Source of the DNA: Symsagittifera roscoffensis
Lineage: Eukaryota; Xenacoelomorpha; Acoela; Convolutidae
Length of the DNA: 64,000 bases
Direction of reading: 5' to 3'
Assembly: GCF_963678635.1 (NCBI RefSeq)
Contig: NW_026971315.1
Span: forward strand, 186,001-250,000
Both the position numbers and the translations under genes were made by a program. Below are positions 30,762-41,850 of this stretch, one piece after another (the first letter of the stretch is position 1; every line of letters begins with the position of its first letter). Under the pieces are notes generated by a model. The model did not search any database, was not told where the DNA came from, and was given only the letters and a program-made list of their open reading frames with translations.

Positions 30762-33140
30762 CCTGTAGAGAAAGCAGCCGATATAAAGATCATATCCAAA
30801 AAGGAACCGGTGCCCTTGGATCTGTTGCTGCGCTCGAACCTGGTCCAGCAGGAACTCTCTCGCATGAACATTAACAGCCTCTCATTATTGGATAAAATGG
30901 TGCAGGTCACACCGCAAGTGATGCGGATGCTGGGTGGATTGTTAGAGAGGGAAAATACCAGAGATGACCCCGAGTGGGCAGCAGCAGTGGCATCACTGAC
31001 GGTCAGTGAGAAAGTGAAGATCATACAGTCCAGGCGACAACACAAAGAGAACGAGAGGGATTGTAGGACAATAGTTCAGCAACTAGTATCCTCAATACCA
31101 CACGAGGTTTCAACCAGTACTTCTTACGGACGGAAAGAACAGGGGAACGATGCACAAAAGAAGAAAACCGTTACCTTTGTGGACCAGGATAAAGAAGGTG
31201 AAAAGGTTGTCCGGGGAGACGAACGGTGAGAAGAGCCGGCGAGTTCAAGATCAACACCCGGGACAAGGAAGTTTGTCCGGGGAGTCTGATGTAGATGAAA
31301 AAGTTCCTGATGAGATGCAGGACCTGGAGAACAAAGTTTTATCCGGGGAGTTCAGATGGATGCGAAGAAAGCACAGAACTGACCCAGGAGATGGTGTAGA
31401 CTCAGTCACAGACTCTTCAACAGATGACAATTCTCGAAACTCAGGAATTGACACCTACTCAGACAGGAACTCATGCTCGGGATCGGAACTGTCAGAACTA
31501 GCGATCCACACACTACTAGTAGAAACTCGAGCAAGGGGACTGGATAGAGAGGTAAACCAGGACCCTGACAGTGGTTGCTACCTCATACCAGGTGAAAGAA
31601 TCTTTAATAACGCAGCGGATGATCTGGAAACTTAGCGGTATCGAAACGTTCGATGAGTCTGCTGCCAAAAAAAGACGTAGTCAGGACTGATCTTCAGCCA
31701 TTCGAACAGGAAACACAGCCATTGGCAAAGATTTGGTGCGTTAAGATGGAAGAAGATACGCATCAGCCCAATGAGCTGAATAGTCAGATGAGGGTCATGA
31801 AGACGTACTTGAAGGCGAGATACAGACTCTCGGATCTACTAAGAGCGCAGAGAAATGACCGCATGACAAGCAACCTGAAAAGGTGGATCGACATTGGTTC
31901 TCCGGACAAAGAAGACCTCGAGGAAGACAGTTACCGCATTCTGCGACAGTATTTTATGCCGAAAGAGGGAAGATTATACTTGAACAAGGATGGGATTGTG
32001 GCTTGCAAGAGAAGAGATGAAGACAAAGTCCTATACAAGTATAACGCGATAGTGTTGCCGCAACTCTATCAGACAGAACTCTTATTCAGGTCGCATGATC
32101 AGATGGGCCATCAGGAGATCGACAAAGTATATCAGAGGAGCCTGAAGCGCTTTGAGTGGCCTAGAATGAAAAAGGCATGCGAAAAGTTGGTAACAGCATG
32201 TCTGTCATGCCAGAAGTTCAAGGATCCAAGGAAATTGCGATTTCGCTTACAATCGACCGCGTCGTCTGAATTCAACGAGGTGGTGCAGGTAAATCACCAA
32301 AAAATATGCATGACAGACAGTGGTTAAAATCAAGTCTTGGTCATGATAGATCACTTCACGAAATATGCAGAGGCCGTGCCCTGCATAACCGCCTCAGCGG
32401 AAGAGACGTGCGACCAACTGATCAATACGTGGATAGCGAGACATGGTTGTCCGATAAAGTTTCAATCGGATAACGGAACAGCTTTCGTGGGAGAACTTAC
32501 AAAAGAGCTAATGCGACGTTCGCAGGTGGCTCAAGCTCACTCCACGACATACCATCCTCAGACGTATGGCTTAGTGGAAAGGCAAAATAGAACGTTAGTG
32601 TCGATGCTGAGGGTATATTGTTCCAGGTACATGACCGATTGGGACAGATATCTTCCACAGGTGGTGGGAGCTTACAATAGCACGCAACATTCCACCACCG
32701 GAGTTAGCCCACATATGATGCTAACCGGGCACGACAAGTCTTTGCCCTTGACTTTCTTCTACCCAGAGTATGAGGGTAAGAAGACGTCACCACAAGTCTA
32801 TGTAAGGGATGTAATAAGACGTCAGCAGGAGTTAAACGACTTATGTAGACAAAATACTCAGCAGGCACAGGCAAGGCAGAGGAAAAGATTTGACAAGAAA
32901 GCAGCTGGTGCAAAAGCTTATTCGGTGGGGTACTACGTATGGGTATTTCAGAACGTCATACCACCGAAAGGAACGAAAAAGCTCCTAAAAAAGTGGAGGG
33001 GACCCTTCATGATTACGGAGGTGCACCAGGAGGGACGCTTCTATAGACTGAGTACTGGCCGAGCCGCTCATTACGAAAATATTAAGCGACACAATCCATC
33101 GACAGAAGACTGGTGTATACCTGCAGACATGGAAGAAGGA
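30762..33140 (+). pseudogene. Linker and integrase, first of two tandem copies (plus element)
   Basis: In frame after the TAA at 30761. A ~330-residue acidic linker with repeated Ser-Gly-Glu motifs (VLSGEFRWMR, GSLSGESDVDE) leads to the integrase: zinc-binding HDQMGH and CLSCQ, core VNHQKICM, FQSDNGTAFVG and GLVERQNRTL, then the C-terminal WRGPFMITEV module with HYENIK. The first catalytic Asp is Asn (VNHQ; Asp in the minus copy), and a TAA at ~32325 replaces Tyr. Frame breaks at 31229 and 31635. Inactive. Confidence 0.8.
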
Positions 33141-35465
33141 GATTGGATCTGTTGCTGCGCTCGAACCTGGTCCAGCAGGAACTCTCTCGCATGAACATTA
33201 ACAGCCTCTCATTATTGGATAAAATGGTGCAGGTCACACCGCAAGTGATGCGGATGCTGGGTGGATTGTTAGAGAGGGAAAATACCAGAGATGACCCCGA
33301 GTGGGCAGCAGCAGTGGCATCACTGACGGTCAGTGAGAAGGTGAAGATCATACAGTCCAGGCGACAACACAAAGAGAACGAGAGGGATTGTAGGACAATA
33401 GTTCAGCAACTAGTATCCTCAATACCACACGAGGTTTCAACCAGTACTTCTTACGGACGGAAAGAACAGGGGAACGATGCACAAAAGAAGAAAACCGTTA
33501 CCTTTGTGGACCAGGATAAAGAAGGTGAAAAGGTTGTCCGGGGAGACGAACGGTGAGAAGAGCCGGCGAGTTCAAGATCAACACCCGGGACAAGGAAGTT
33601 TGTCCGGGGAGTCTGATGTAGATGAAAAAGTTCCTGATGAGATGCAGGACCTGGAGAACAAAGTTTTATCCGGGGAGTTCAGATGGATGCGAAGAAAGCA
33701 CAGAACTGACCCAGGAGATGGTGTAGACTCAGTCACAGACTCTTCAACAGATGACAATTCTCGAAACTCAGGAATTGACACCTACTCAGACAGGAACTCA
33801 TGCTCGGGATCGGAACTGTCAGAACTAGCGATCCACACACTACTAGTAGAAACTCGAGCAAGGGGACTGGATAGAGAGGTATACCAGGACCCTGACAGTG
33901 GTTGCTACCTCATACCAGGTGAAAGAGTCTTTAATAACGCAGCGGATGATCTGGAAACTTAGCGGTATCGAAACGTTCGATGAGTCTGCTGCCAAAAAAA
34001 GACGTAGTCAGGACTGATCTTCAGCCATTCGAACAGGAAACACAGCCATTGGCAAAGATTTAGTGCGTTAAGATGGAAGAAGATACGCATCAGCCCAATG
34101 AGCTGAATAGTCAGATGAGGGTCATGAAGACGTACTTGAAGGCGAGATACAGACTCTCGGATCTACTAAGAGCGCAGAGAAATGACCGCATGACAAGCAA
34201 CCTGAAAAGGTGGATCGACATTGGTTCTCCGGACAAAGAAGACCTCGAGGAAGACAGTTACCGCATTCTGCGACAGTATTTTATGCCGAAAGAGGGAAGA
34301 TTATACTTGAACAAGGATGGGATTGTGGCTTGCAAGAGAAGAGATGAAGACAAAGTCCTATACAAGTATAACGCGATAGTGTTGCCGCAACTCTATCAGA
34401 CAGAACTCTTATTCAGGTCGCATGATCAGATGGGCCATCAGGAGATCGACAAAGTATATCAGAGGAGCCTGAAGCGCTTTGAGTGGCCTAGAATGAAAAA
34501 GGCATGCGAAAAGTTGGTAACAGCATGTCTGTCATGCCAGAAGTTCAAGGATCCAAGGAAATTGCGATTTCGCTTACAATCGACCGCGTCGTCTGAATTC
34601 AACGAGGTGGTGCAGGTAAATCACCAAAAAATATGCATGACAGACAGTGGTTAAAATCAAGTCTTGGTCATGATAGATCACTTCACGAAATATGCAGAGG
34701 CCGTGCCCTGCATAACCGCCTCAGCGGAAGAGACGTGCGACCAACTGATCAATACGTGGATAGCGAGACATGGTTGTCCGATAAAGTTTCAATCGGATAA
34801 CGGAACAGCTTTCGTGGGAGAACTTACAAAAGAGCTAATGCGACGTTCGCAGGTGGCTCAAGCTCACTCCACGACATACCATCCTCAGACGTATGGCTTA
34901 GTGGAAAGGCAAAATAGAACGTTAGTGTCGATGCTGAGGGTATATTGTTCCAAGTACATGACCGATTGGGACAGATATCTTCCACAGGTGGTGGGAGCTT
35001 ACAATAGCACGCAACATTCCACCACCGGAGTTAGCCCACATATGATGCTAACCGGGCACGACAAGTCTTTGCCCTTGACTTTCTTCTACCCAGAGTATGA
35101 GGGTAAGAAGACGTCACCACAAGTCTATGTAAGGGATGTAATAAGACGTCAGCAGGAGTTAAACGACTTATGTAGACAAAATACTCAGCAGGCACAGGCA
35201 AGGCAGAGGAAAAGATTTGACAAGAAAGCAGCTGGTGCAAAAGCTTATTCGGTGGGGTACTACGTATGGGTATTTCAGAACGTCATACCACCGAAAGGAA
35301 CGAAAAAGCTCCTAAAAAAGTGGAGGGGACCCTTCATGATTACGGAGGTGCACCAGGAGGGACGCTTCTATAGACTGAGTACTGGCCGAGCCGCTCATTA
35401 CGAAAATATTAAGCCACATAATCCATCGACAGAAGACTGGTATCTACCTGCAGACATGGAAGAGG
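30817..35465 (+). repeat. 2327-bp tandem duplication covering linker and integrase
   Basis: 30820-33145 and 33147-35465 match almost base for base (roughly ten differences noticed). Both copies carry the same disabling changes (VNHQ, the TAA after SG, YGLVERQN, GYYVW), so the duplication followed the decay. The junction joins GGAGATT to GGATCTGTTGC with only about two bases of shared sequence, suggesting end-joining or replication slippage. Confidence 0.9.
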
Positions 35466-35530
35466 GGGATTTTCTTATGATGAACCCTGCTTGTGAGGTC
35501 AACGAGAAGGGCACCAGGGAAAAGAACGAT
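33141..35530 (+). pseudogene. Linker and integrase, second tandem copy (plus element)
   Basis: Same content as the first copy. This one continues without interruption past the GPY/F module into the acidic stretch and macro-domain region, so it is the original 3' part of pol. Small differences from copy one: TGG to TAG before the CVKMEED block (34062), KYMTDW for RYMTDW, and IKPHNP (as in the minus copy) for IKRHNP. Confidence 0.8.
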
Positions 35531-36775
35531 GGAAATGAAGTCATAGAGGAAGAACCAAGTACACCACTGGACCTGGATCCAAATGAGGTGATTGAAGCAG
35601 ACGATGAAATTTTACCCTACGCAGAAGAGGGTTGGCAAGACCCTGAACAAAGGGAGGTTCCCAAGAACTTGGAACCGGATCTTCTGTTCACGATACAGAC
35701 TCGACAGAATGACAGGACAAGACCCAGAAAAAGATATAACCCTTACGGCGACAATTTTATAGTGGACAGGATAGACCTAAAGAAGATAGGGGAAGAAGTA
35801 GTGGGTCTAGAAGAAATAACTGTGTCACAGGACATTGACAAAATCGATGATCACGACGAGGAGTGGGTCGATGACCGGTCCAAGCCCGTGGTAGAATTCG
35901 ACGACGGGCAACAGCAGTCATATGAACAAGACTTGACAAATTTACGTGTCTTGGAATGGCTGAACGAAATGATGTCGGACCCAAAGGAGACCAGTATCAC
36001 GATTCAAGATGTAGATCGTGGAAGCATGAAATACAGGAAAACGAACGAGAGGATATTTCCTGGGCTGCCCAGGAAGGGCGACTACTCATTCCGGCTTCCA
36101 ACCTCGACTTGATATCCGGTATGCGATCGACGGGGACGTCGATGGATATTTTTGTCCTGGGAGTGGGGATAAGGTTTACCCACACTGAAAATTTATTAAT
36201 AAAAAAATTAAGAGTAGCAAGAGAGGCAGGGGATTTAGAAGCAGAAACAGGCGAAGACCAAAAAAAAACCGGACATAGGGAGGGTAGTCGAGTCATATTT
36301 TAACTTAACAAATGAATATTCAAGAAGCATAATACTAACAGACAGCGATTTCATACTCACAAACAGAACATGTGCGATAGCAATCACAGCAGACATGAGT
36401 TTTAAGACAGCGTTAGCAGCGGATTTTAAGAGAGAGTATAAAAACATAGAATTCCTTCGGAAGCAAAGACCAGGAATAGGGGGCGTAGCAGCCTTGCCTC
36501 CGGCGGCGTCACAGATACCGGGAAAATACCTATGCTTCTTAGTGGCACGGGCGACGGAGAAGCGGCACGTGGACCCGGAAAACCTAGTCTTGTCCTTGAC
36601 GAGATTCAGAGACTTTCTCGTGGAAAGGGAAGTGAAGGAGCTCTCGCTTCCAGTGTACGATCCGAACAGAGGACGACTGCATCCTCGGGAACTGTACGCG
36701 CTCAAACACGTAATCTTCTCTGATACTAATATACAAGTATACTTACATAAGAAATATTACTTAAGTATAGGCTGA
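35531..36775 (+). pseudogene. Pol C-terminal extension with macro domain, plus copy
   Basis: The integrase frame runs on to 36112 through an Asp/Glu-rich linker (LDLDPNEVIEADDEI, DDHDEEWVDD). A frameshift near 36050 is followed by the macro-like domain in 36180-36775: ITLTENLL-type start, CAIAITADMSFKTALAADFK, GGVAALPP, GKYLCFLVARATEK, SLTRFRDFLVEREVKELSLP, YDPNRGRLHPREL and IQVYLHKKYYL. The order and spacing match the OARD1/TARG1 group of macro domains, which bind or cleave ADP-ribose. The usual GCGLD loop is replaced by DPNRG, so catalysis is doubtful. See the minus copy for the better version. Confidence 0.6.
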
Positions 36776-37137
36776 GTTAAGGTGACATGCAAGAGGGTGT
36801 CAGACTAAAGTATGTGCAGTGTGTGATATGTGTGTTATGTTATGTTATGTGTTATGTTATTAAGACATAAGGGTAAGAAGGAGTTAGTGACCACGAACAA
36901 CTGAATAACGATCTTAGGAATAGATCCAAAGTTTGTACTGTCCAATCTTAGGTCGAATTCCAAAATTTTAGAGACCGATTGATTTTGATAAATTTTAGGA
37001 TCAAAATCTTTTTATCTGACTGTTTTAAATAAATTTTAACAAGAAGTTCGTGACCTCTTTTTTAGATCCTGATTGATCGTTTAATTACTCACTTGTGTCA
37101 AATCATCAAATCAAATCGAATCGAACCTGAAAGGAGA
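36776..37137 (+). other. Spacer between pol and ORF3 with candidate splice acceptor
   Basis: Non-coding in both copies (minus: 52556-52961). It holds a TGTTATG-type simple repeat (36830-36860). Near its end CTCTTTTTTTAG (37055-37065) is followed by ATCCTGATTGATC; in the minus copy CTTCTTTTCTAG is followed by the same bases. A polypyrimidine-AG conserved at the same distance from the ORF3 ATG is a candidate 3' splice site for making an ORF3 mRNA. Confidence 0.5.
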
Positions 37138-37720
37138 ATGGATAACTTCAACTTGGATGAATTGATGGACCTGGTAGAGGCATATGTAGGACCGATGGTA
37201 GATGCGATCTATCGTCGGCTAATGGATCGAGAATTCGCTCTGGAGGACCCAGAGGTAGTCATGTTGCTGACCGCCCTGATAAACATCTTGGGGCATGACA
37301 ACCGTGGGGACCGCCCCACGGAAGTTCTATTGATGGCAGCATACGGAGAGAGAGGAGTACTAGACCGCCCGAACATGAGAGTGACGAGGTGGAGAAACGG
37401 GCCTCTCTCAGGGAGTGACTTGGCGAACGAGCCTGGATTGGGAAGTTCTAGGACTTATCAACCAGGTGAGATGCCTTTGCCTTCCAAGCCCAAGCCTGGG
37501 CTGAGGAGAATGCATCAAGAGATGAACAGCGAGGCTGCCTCGTCTAGTTCACCACTGAGAATAGCTGTGCCACCAAAGAGAGCGAGACAAGAACAGGGGT
37601 TCAAACGAACCAAACCATGCAAGATCTAGATGGGATGAAAGATGAGCTGGAGAGGACCATAAAGGAGCTGGATGAAATGACTAAGACCATGCTCATTACG
37701 GAGGACGACAGAGACACGAA
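37138..37720 (+). pseudogene. ORF3 N-terminal remnant, plus copy
   Basis: ATG 37138 (MDNFNLDELMDLVEAYVGPM). 164 residues read to TAG 37629 and match the N-terminus of ORF3 in the minus copy. A shifted frame then gives LDGMKDELERTIKELDEM, the start of the coiled coil, up to about 37715. There the sequence jumps to the region just before ORF4: some 5.8 kb that in the minus copy encode the coiled coil, SGNH hydrolase and later segments are gone. Confidence 0.75.
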
Positions 37721-37726
37721 GAAGAG

Positions 37727-39963
37727 ATGAGGACTACACCGAGAATACACGCTCTGATAGCAGTACCCTACGTGAGGACTGAGTTACAACTGAGGTTCGA
37801 CTGGTGCATGATCGGACTGACTCGCGAGGATTGTGATTCAGAAGAAAGGAAGAGATCGAAAGAAGAAAAGGTCTTCCTGATGATGAGCATGAGGGATTTG
37901 ATAATCCAAGAGGGAATGGCAGTAGCGTGCGCGAAGCGGAGAGACGCTCTCTGTTTCATTCGATTCATGATAGAGCAAATTTCAGTGCCAGCCTTGAACA
38001 CTTGTGTCAAGATGCCTTACTCTTGCTAGCACTGCTGGATATACATCAAAGCAAACCAATGAGGGTGAACATAAAAGAGCCAGTAGAACTAGAACCCATG
38101 AGGAAGATAGGCGAAATCAGGATATTCTCAAACAAGGAGCTGAAGCTCATTAAGGAATCTATGGGAGCATTACCGAGAACGAGCTTGATGGTAATATGGG
38201 AACTGATGAGACCATCGTGGTGTCCTAGTCCCAAAGCTGATTCGATACTACTTGCAACACAAGATGTGAAGAGGGAAATAAATTCAGACTGTAACCTGCG
38301 TGATCTTAATATCATCTATAATGTGATGACAACAGCCTCTAAGAGCAACGGGGAAGACAAAGTGGAGTTGCCTGGCTGGGGACCAGAAGACTGGTTTAAA
38401 CCTGGCAGCTGTCTGGCAGAAGTCTGTGGACTAGAAGGTCACGTCTGTGGAAGTCTAGATTGCGTGAAAACCCTGGAGAAACAACACCAACAGTTGACGA
38501 CGTAGTTTGGGAACATTGTGACGAAAGCGAAGACGGAAACGGAATTGGTCGCAGATTGCCATGGAGGAACCGAGGTGAATCAAGTGACTGCACTAAGATT
38601 CTACAGCATGTTTGGTTCTTTAGAGTCACTATTGAATCTAGAACAGAAACATGAGATGGTCACGGCCATCAGTGTAGAAGTGTACCCAGGAGTTTGGCAG
38701 ACTGAGCAAATACACATAGGAAAATGGAGGGAAGCAATCGAGGCGGAAATGAACATCCGACACAGTGAAACTTATCGCAGACCATCGGGAGCGCGATATT
38801 TGGTGGGATCAAAATTACCTCCAATGTGCAAGAGTAGATACCCAGTGAATTTCGTGGCTGTGGATGTAAAAAGTACGAGAACGATCGTGGATCAAGCCTT
38901 CTCAGTGCCAAAGTGTGTAAGATTAGCAAGAATGTCGGAAAAGTTTTATGAATTACTGTGCAGGATATTCTCGGCAGTCCCAGAGAGAACTAAGGAGGAG
39001 TTAGAATCGATACTGGGAAAGAAGTTCATGGGATACGTCAGTGGGAGCTTCAGTGACTTTGAGAGACAAAAACAGAGAGGATCAACCGTTACGGATTACA
39101 ATACAGTAGATGAGAATGATGAGGTCCACCGAGTGATGATGGAAGTGGAACCACTACTGGAAGCTTCGGGAAACCGTAACTGGAGGAGCATCATGTTGAC
39201 ACATGACGAGTTTCCTTGCCATTGCTTGCTGCAAACATGGTGGTACCCCGAACGTAGTAATCTGGTGTTGATCTGGGAATCTGGAGAGCTGCTCTCCATG
39301 GATTTACCAGACTCATCACGGTCCATAACAGTAGTGATATTGGGAGTTATGATGGCGATACGATAGCTGGAAGCTCATGTGAAGGAGAACAATAGACAGG
39401 AGGCACCAACGCGAGAACAATTGCAGAAATTGGATTGTCTAAAAGATTTAGATCTTTTTGAGACAATGTGCAAGATTCTGAACATTCCGATGGAAGTGAA
39501 AAAGATATGAGCAAGAAGACGACAGATGCCATGGTTTAGAGCCAACATGACTGCATGGTTGTACGAATATGCGAAAAAGCATATGTCGAAGCACGGCAGG
39601 GTGTACAGTGAATATCAGCTGGACATTGGGGCAGGAGTTTTCAAGTGAGCTTTCGTGACTCATCAAAATGCAGTGACCACCGCTGTACAGAGAATTTCCA
39701 GGACAAGTGAACGTAATGGAAGAGAGAAGGTAGGGATGTTGAAGGAAGATTTGGAGAGAAACGTGACGTTGTGTCTCCACAACAGCTTCTGCAGGAACAG
39801 AGAATCTAACGTGGATCCCCTACCTTGTTGTAAACAAAGGGTAGAAGAGCAGAAGTGTTGGAGGACTGCTTTCAACAGCGTCAGAATAGCTAACGATGTG
39901 TTGCAAGACACAGAAACCGAAAGTGCAGAGTCAATGTCGCAGGAGGAGGAGATGGAGCATTGA
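37727..39963 (+). pseudogene. ORF4, plus copy, broken; function unknown
   Basis: ATG 37727 (MRTTPRIHALIAVPYVRTEL). Similar to minus ORF4 along its whole length but with a frameshift and short loss near 38010, a ~290-base deletion near 38177 (GALP joined to RTSLM), a TAG at 38503, a TAG at 39364 (TGG in the minus copy), a TGA at 39508 (TGG in the minus copy) and a TGA at 39646. The last open piece, 39655-39963, contains the Cys-rich CLHNSFCRNRESNVDPLPCC and an acidic end. No known domain and no signal peptide or membrane segment were seen. Confidence 0.7.
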
Positions 39964-41657
39964 CAAATGGCCGAAAGACAAGATGCAAAAAGAAACGAAA
40001 TTAGAAAAATTTAGAAGTTATGGAACTCCTAAACGACGAAAAAAGAAGAAACAAAGAAGTGACGAAAGATAAGAAGTTTAAACTCAGAACTGTTTCATGT
40101 GTGTGACAAAAACTCAAGTGAGAAACTAAGCAACCAAGTTGTAATTGAAAATTGAAAGAAAACATTTTAGTTCTGGCTTTAGAGACACTTATTATTTATT
40201 TAGAAAGGCTGAGTAAAGAGTATATTTAAATATTCTAGCCTGCTTGATTGTTTTTAATGAACTAGGACAACTGGTCACTTTGTGGTGACATGGAAGGCTT
40301 GGGTAATCTCTCGAAGAGGGAGATTGTTTCATTGTTCTTTCTAAACACAGATTTTCTTAGTTTTAATATTCAGGACCAATAACAACTAAAATTTCCGAAG
40401 GGAAGAAGCATAGTAGGATAATGTTAGCTTGTTGGTTGGCAGGACTGTCCTGCAAACTAACACCTTTTAAAAACTAGGAGAAAAAATTTTAAAGTCAGGA
40501 CATTGGCATTGGAAGTCAGAAAAAATGTTTTATCTTAAGTCATATCCTCAAAGTGCAGATTAGTGAAAGAATTTGGAAGGCAATAGTAGTGTAGTATGAT
40601 GCCATTTATATTCTACAGTGAGTCGAAATGACGCGGATAAAAGTAATTTCGTGCATTTTGTAAATTCTGTTCGATGACACTGTACCAATTTTACGAACAT
40701 AACGAGATTCATTGGGGACATTGACCGGGCTGTCCGGGGAGTATGTGATTTTCGACCAGAATGGACAAAAATTCAGATTTGGCGATTTCGAATAGTTAGC
40801 AGCTAACCTTTCGAATTGACAGTTTCGAGATATTAGTGACGTTATTGGGATGATTAGTCAAACGGTGAAGGTCAAGATATTCTGGTATTTTGAAATTTCA
40901 AAAATTAGAACTGGGAAGTCACACTTCTGAAAAACGCCAAAAACCGCCATTTTGGAGAAAAACCAGAAAAAAATCAGAACAACAATAGTTGCAACGGCGA
41001 CAACAACGAGAATTGCGATAGAAAAACAACAACGAATAACAGAATTAGCAGAGACCGTTCCGAGTTGCAACGATTGTGTCGCTACAATCGTTGCAAGGCC
41101 GTTCACAAAAACACTGAAGGGTAGAAAAACAGCCTTCCGGAAAGAAGATAAGGTTGTTATTTCCCCGGATTCAGGAATCCGGAGGGGTCTCGGGATTTGA
41201 ACTGAAACTGTTTTATATAAACTTTTAGCTTCCCGGTTATGTCTTGAATTGAATTTATTTAACATCTGAATTCATTTTACGACGATGAGAAGCTAGGAGT
41301 TGAGGGAAAGGGTTGATCCATCTTCGATGGAGATGATGATTTTTATCTACTGAAAAAAAACAATAGTAATATAATAAATAAAAGTAGCCCTGTTTTTAGG
41401 AGTGACCTCGTGGTCTGTTAATACTGAGACCCAGCCATGAGCTCACTAGTTTTGCATGTAATTAAGTTAATTTGAGCGTTCTGGTCGAAGCCGGAGAGCA
41501 GTAACGTTTTTGTCGACCCGATGTTGAAAAGACCACCAAAAGAACTGGCTTTGGCAGAGACGGTGAAAAGCATGTAGAGCTCTGTTTAGACGTTAGCCAG
41601 TCGTCTTAGAACCTAGCTTTATTTTCCGTCGATATGTACTTCCGGGCAAATGTTACA
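39961..41657 (+). repeat. 3' LTR of the plus giant element
   Basis: Begins at or just after the ORF4 stop and ends CAAATGTTACA. Collinear with 19345-21094, without the 897-bp duplication. It includes the palindrome at 40439-40453 and the TTTATATAAAC box near 41212. A GGAGGAGGAGATGG purine run just before it (39944-39957) is a candidate polypurine tract. Confidence 0.7.
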
Positions 41658-41850
41658 ACAAGTGTTTATTATATCCATTTATGTCTTTGATTATTATCCT
41701 TGTAAAAAACATAGAACTAACCAATCATGATCTATGACTAAAACTTATAAAAAATTGTAAGGCTGAAACTATTTATAGTTTCAGCCAGAGAACAATAAAA
41801 ATAACTTAGCAAACAGTTGCTCTTCCTTGATTCTAACCTCGCAACAATTT
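41658..41850. other. 193-bp spacer between the two tail-to-tail elements
   Basis: Shared with neither LTR. It holds a perfect 10-bp stem with a 6-base loop (GGCTGAAACT-ATTTAT-AGTTTCAGCC, 41761-41786), a TATA-like CTTATAAAAA and an AATAAAAATAA. Its outer edges read TGTTACAACAAG and CGCAACAATTTTAACA, so a small solo LTR of another family is possible, but no target duplication was found. Confidence 0.45.

Larger units (their letters stand above)
19345..41657 (+). mobile_element. Giant Ty3/Gypsy-like retroelement, plus copy, defective
   Basis: Boundaries rest on the ~1.7-kb sequence found at both ends (19345-21094 and 39961-41657). Order: 5' LTR with an internal tandem duplication, ~2.9-kb leader, gag, protease, RT, RNase H, linker, integrase (twice), macro domain, a 360-base spacer, ORF3 remnant, ORF4, 3' LTR. 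Compared with the minus copy it lacks ~5.8 kb of ORF3 and following coding sequence (junction near 37715) and has a 2327-bp duplication. Many nonsense and frameshift changes make it unable to move by itself. Gypsy assignment rests on the order RT-RNase H-integrase, the GPY/F-type integrase tail and the MPFGLCNTTATFQ/YVDD RT motifs. Confidence 0.85.

Noticed and set aside
24887-39963. Altered genetic code (TAG, TAA or TGA as sense)
   Set aside because: The stops differ between copies in most places and fall at Trp, Gln, Arg, Tyr and Gly codons, and the LINE ORFs end normally with the standard code.
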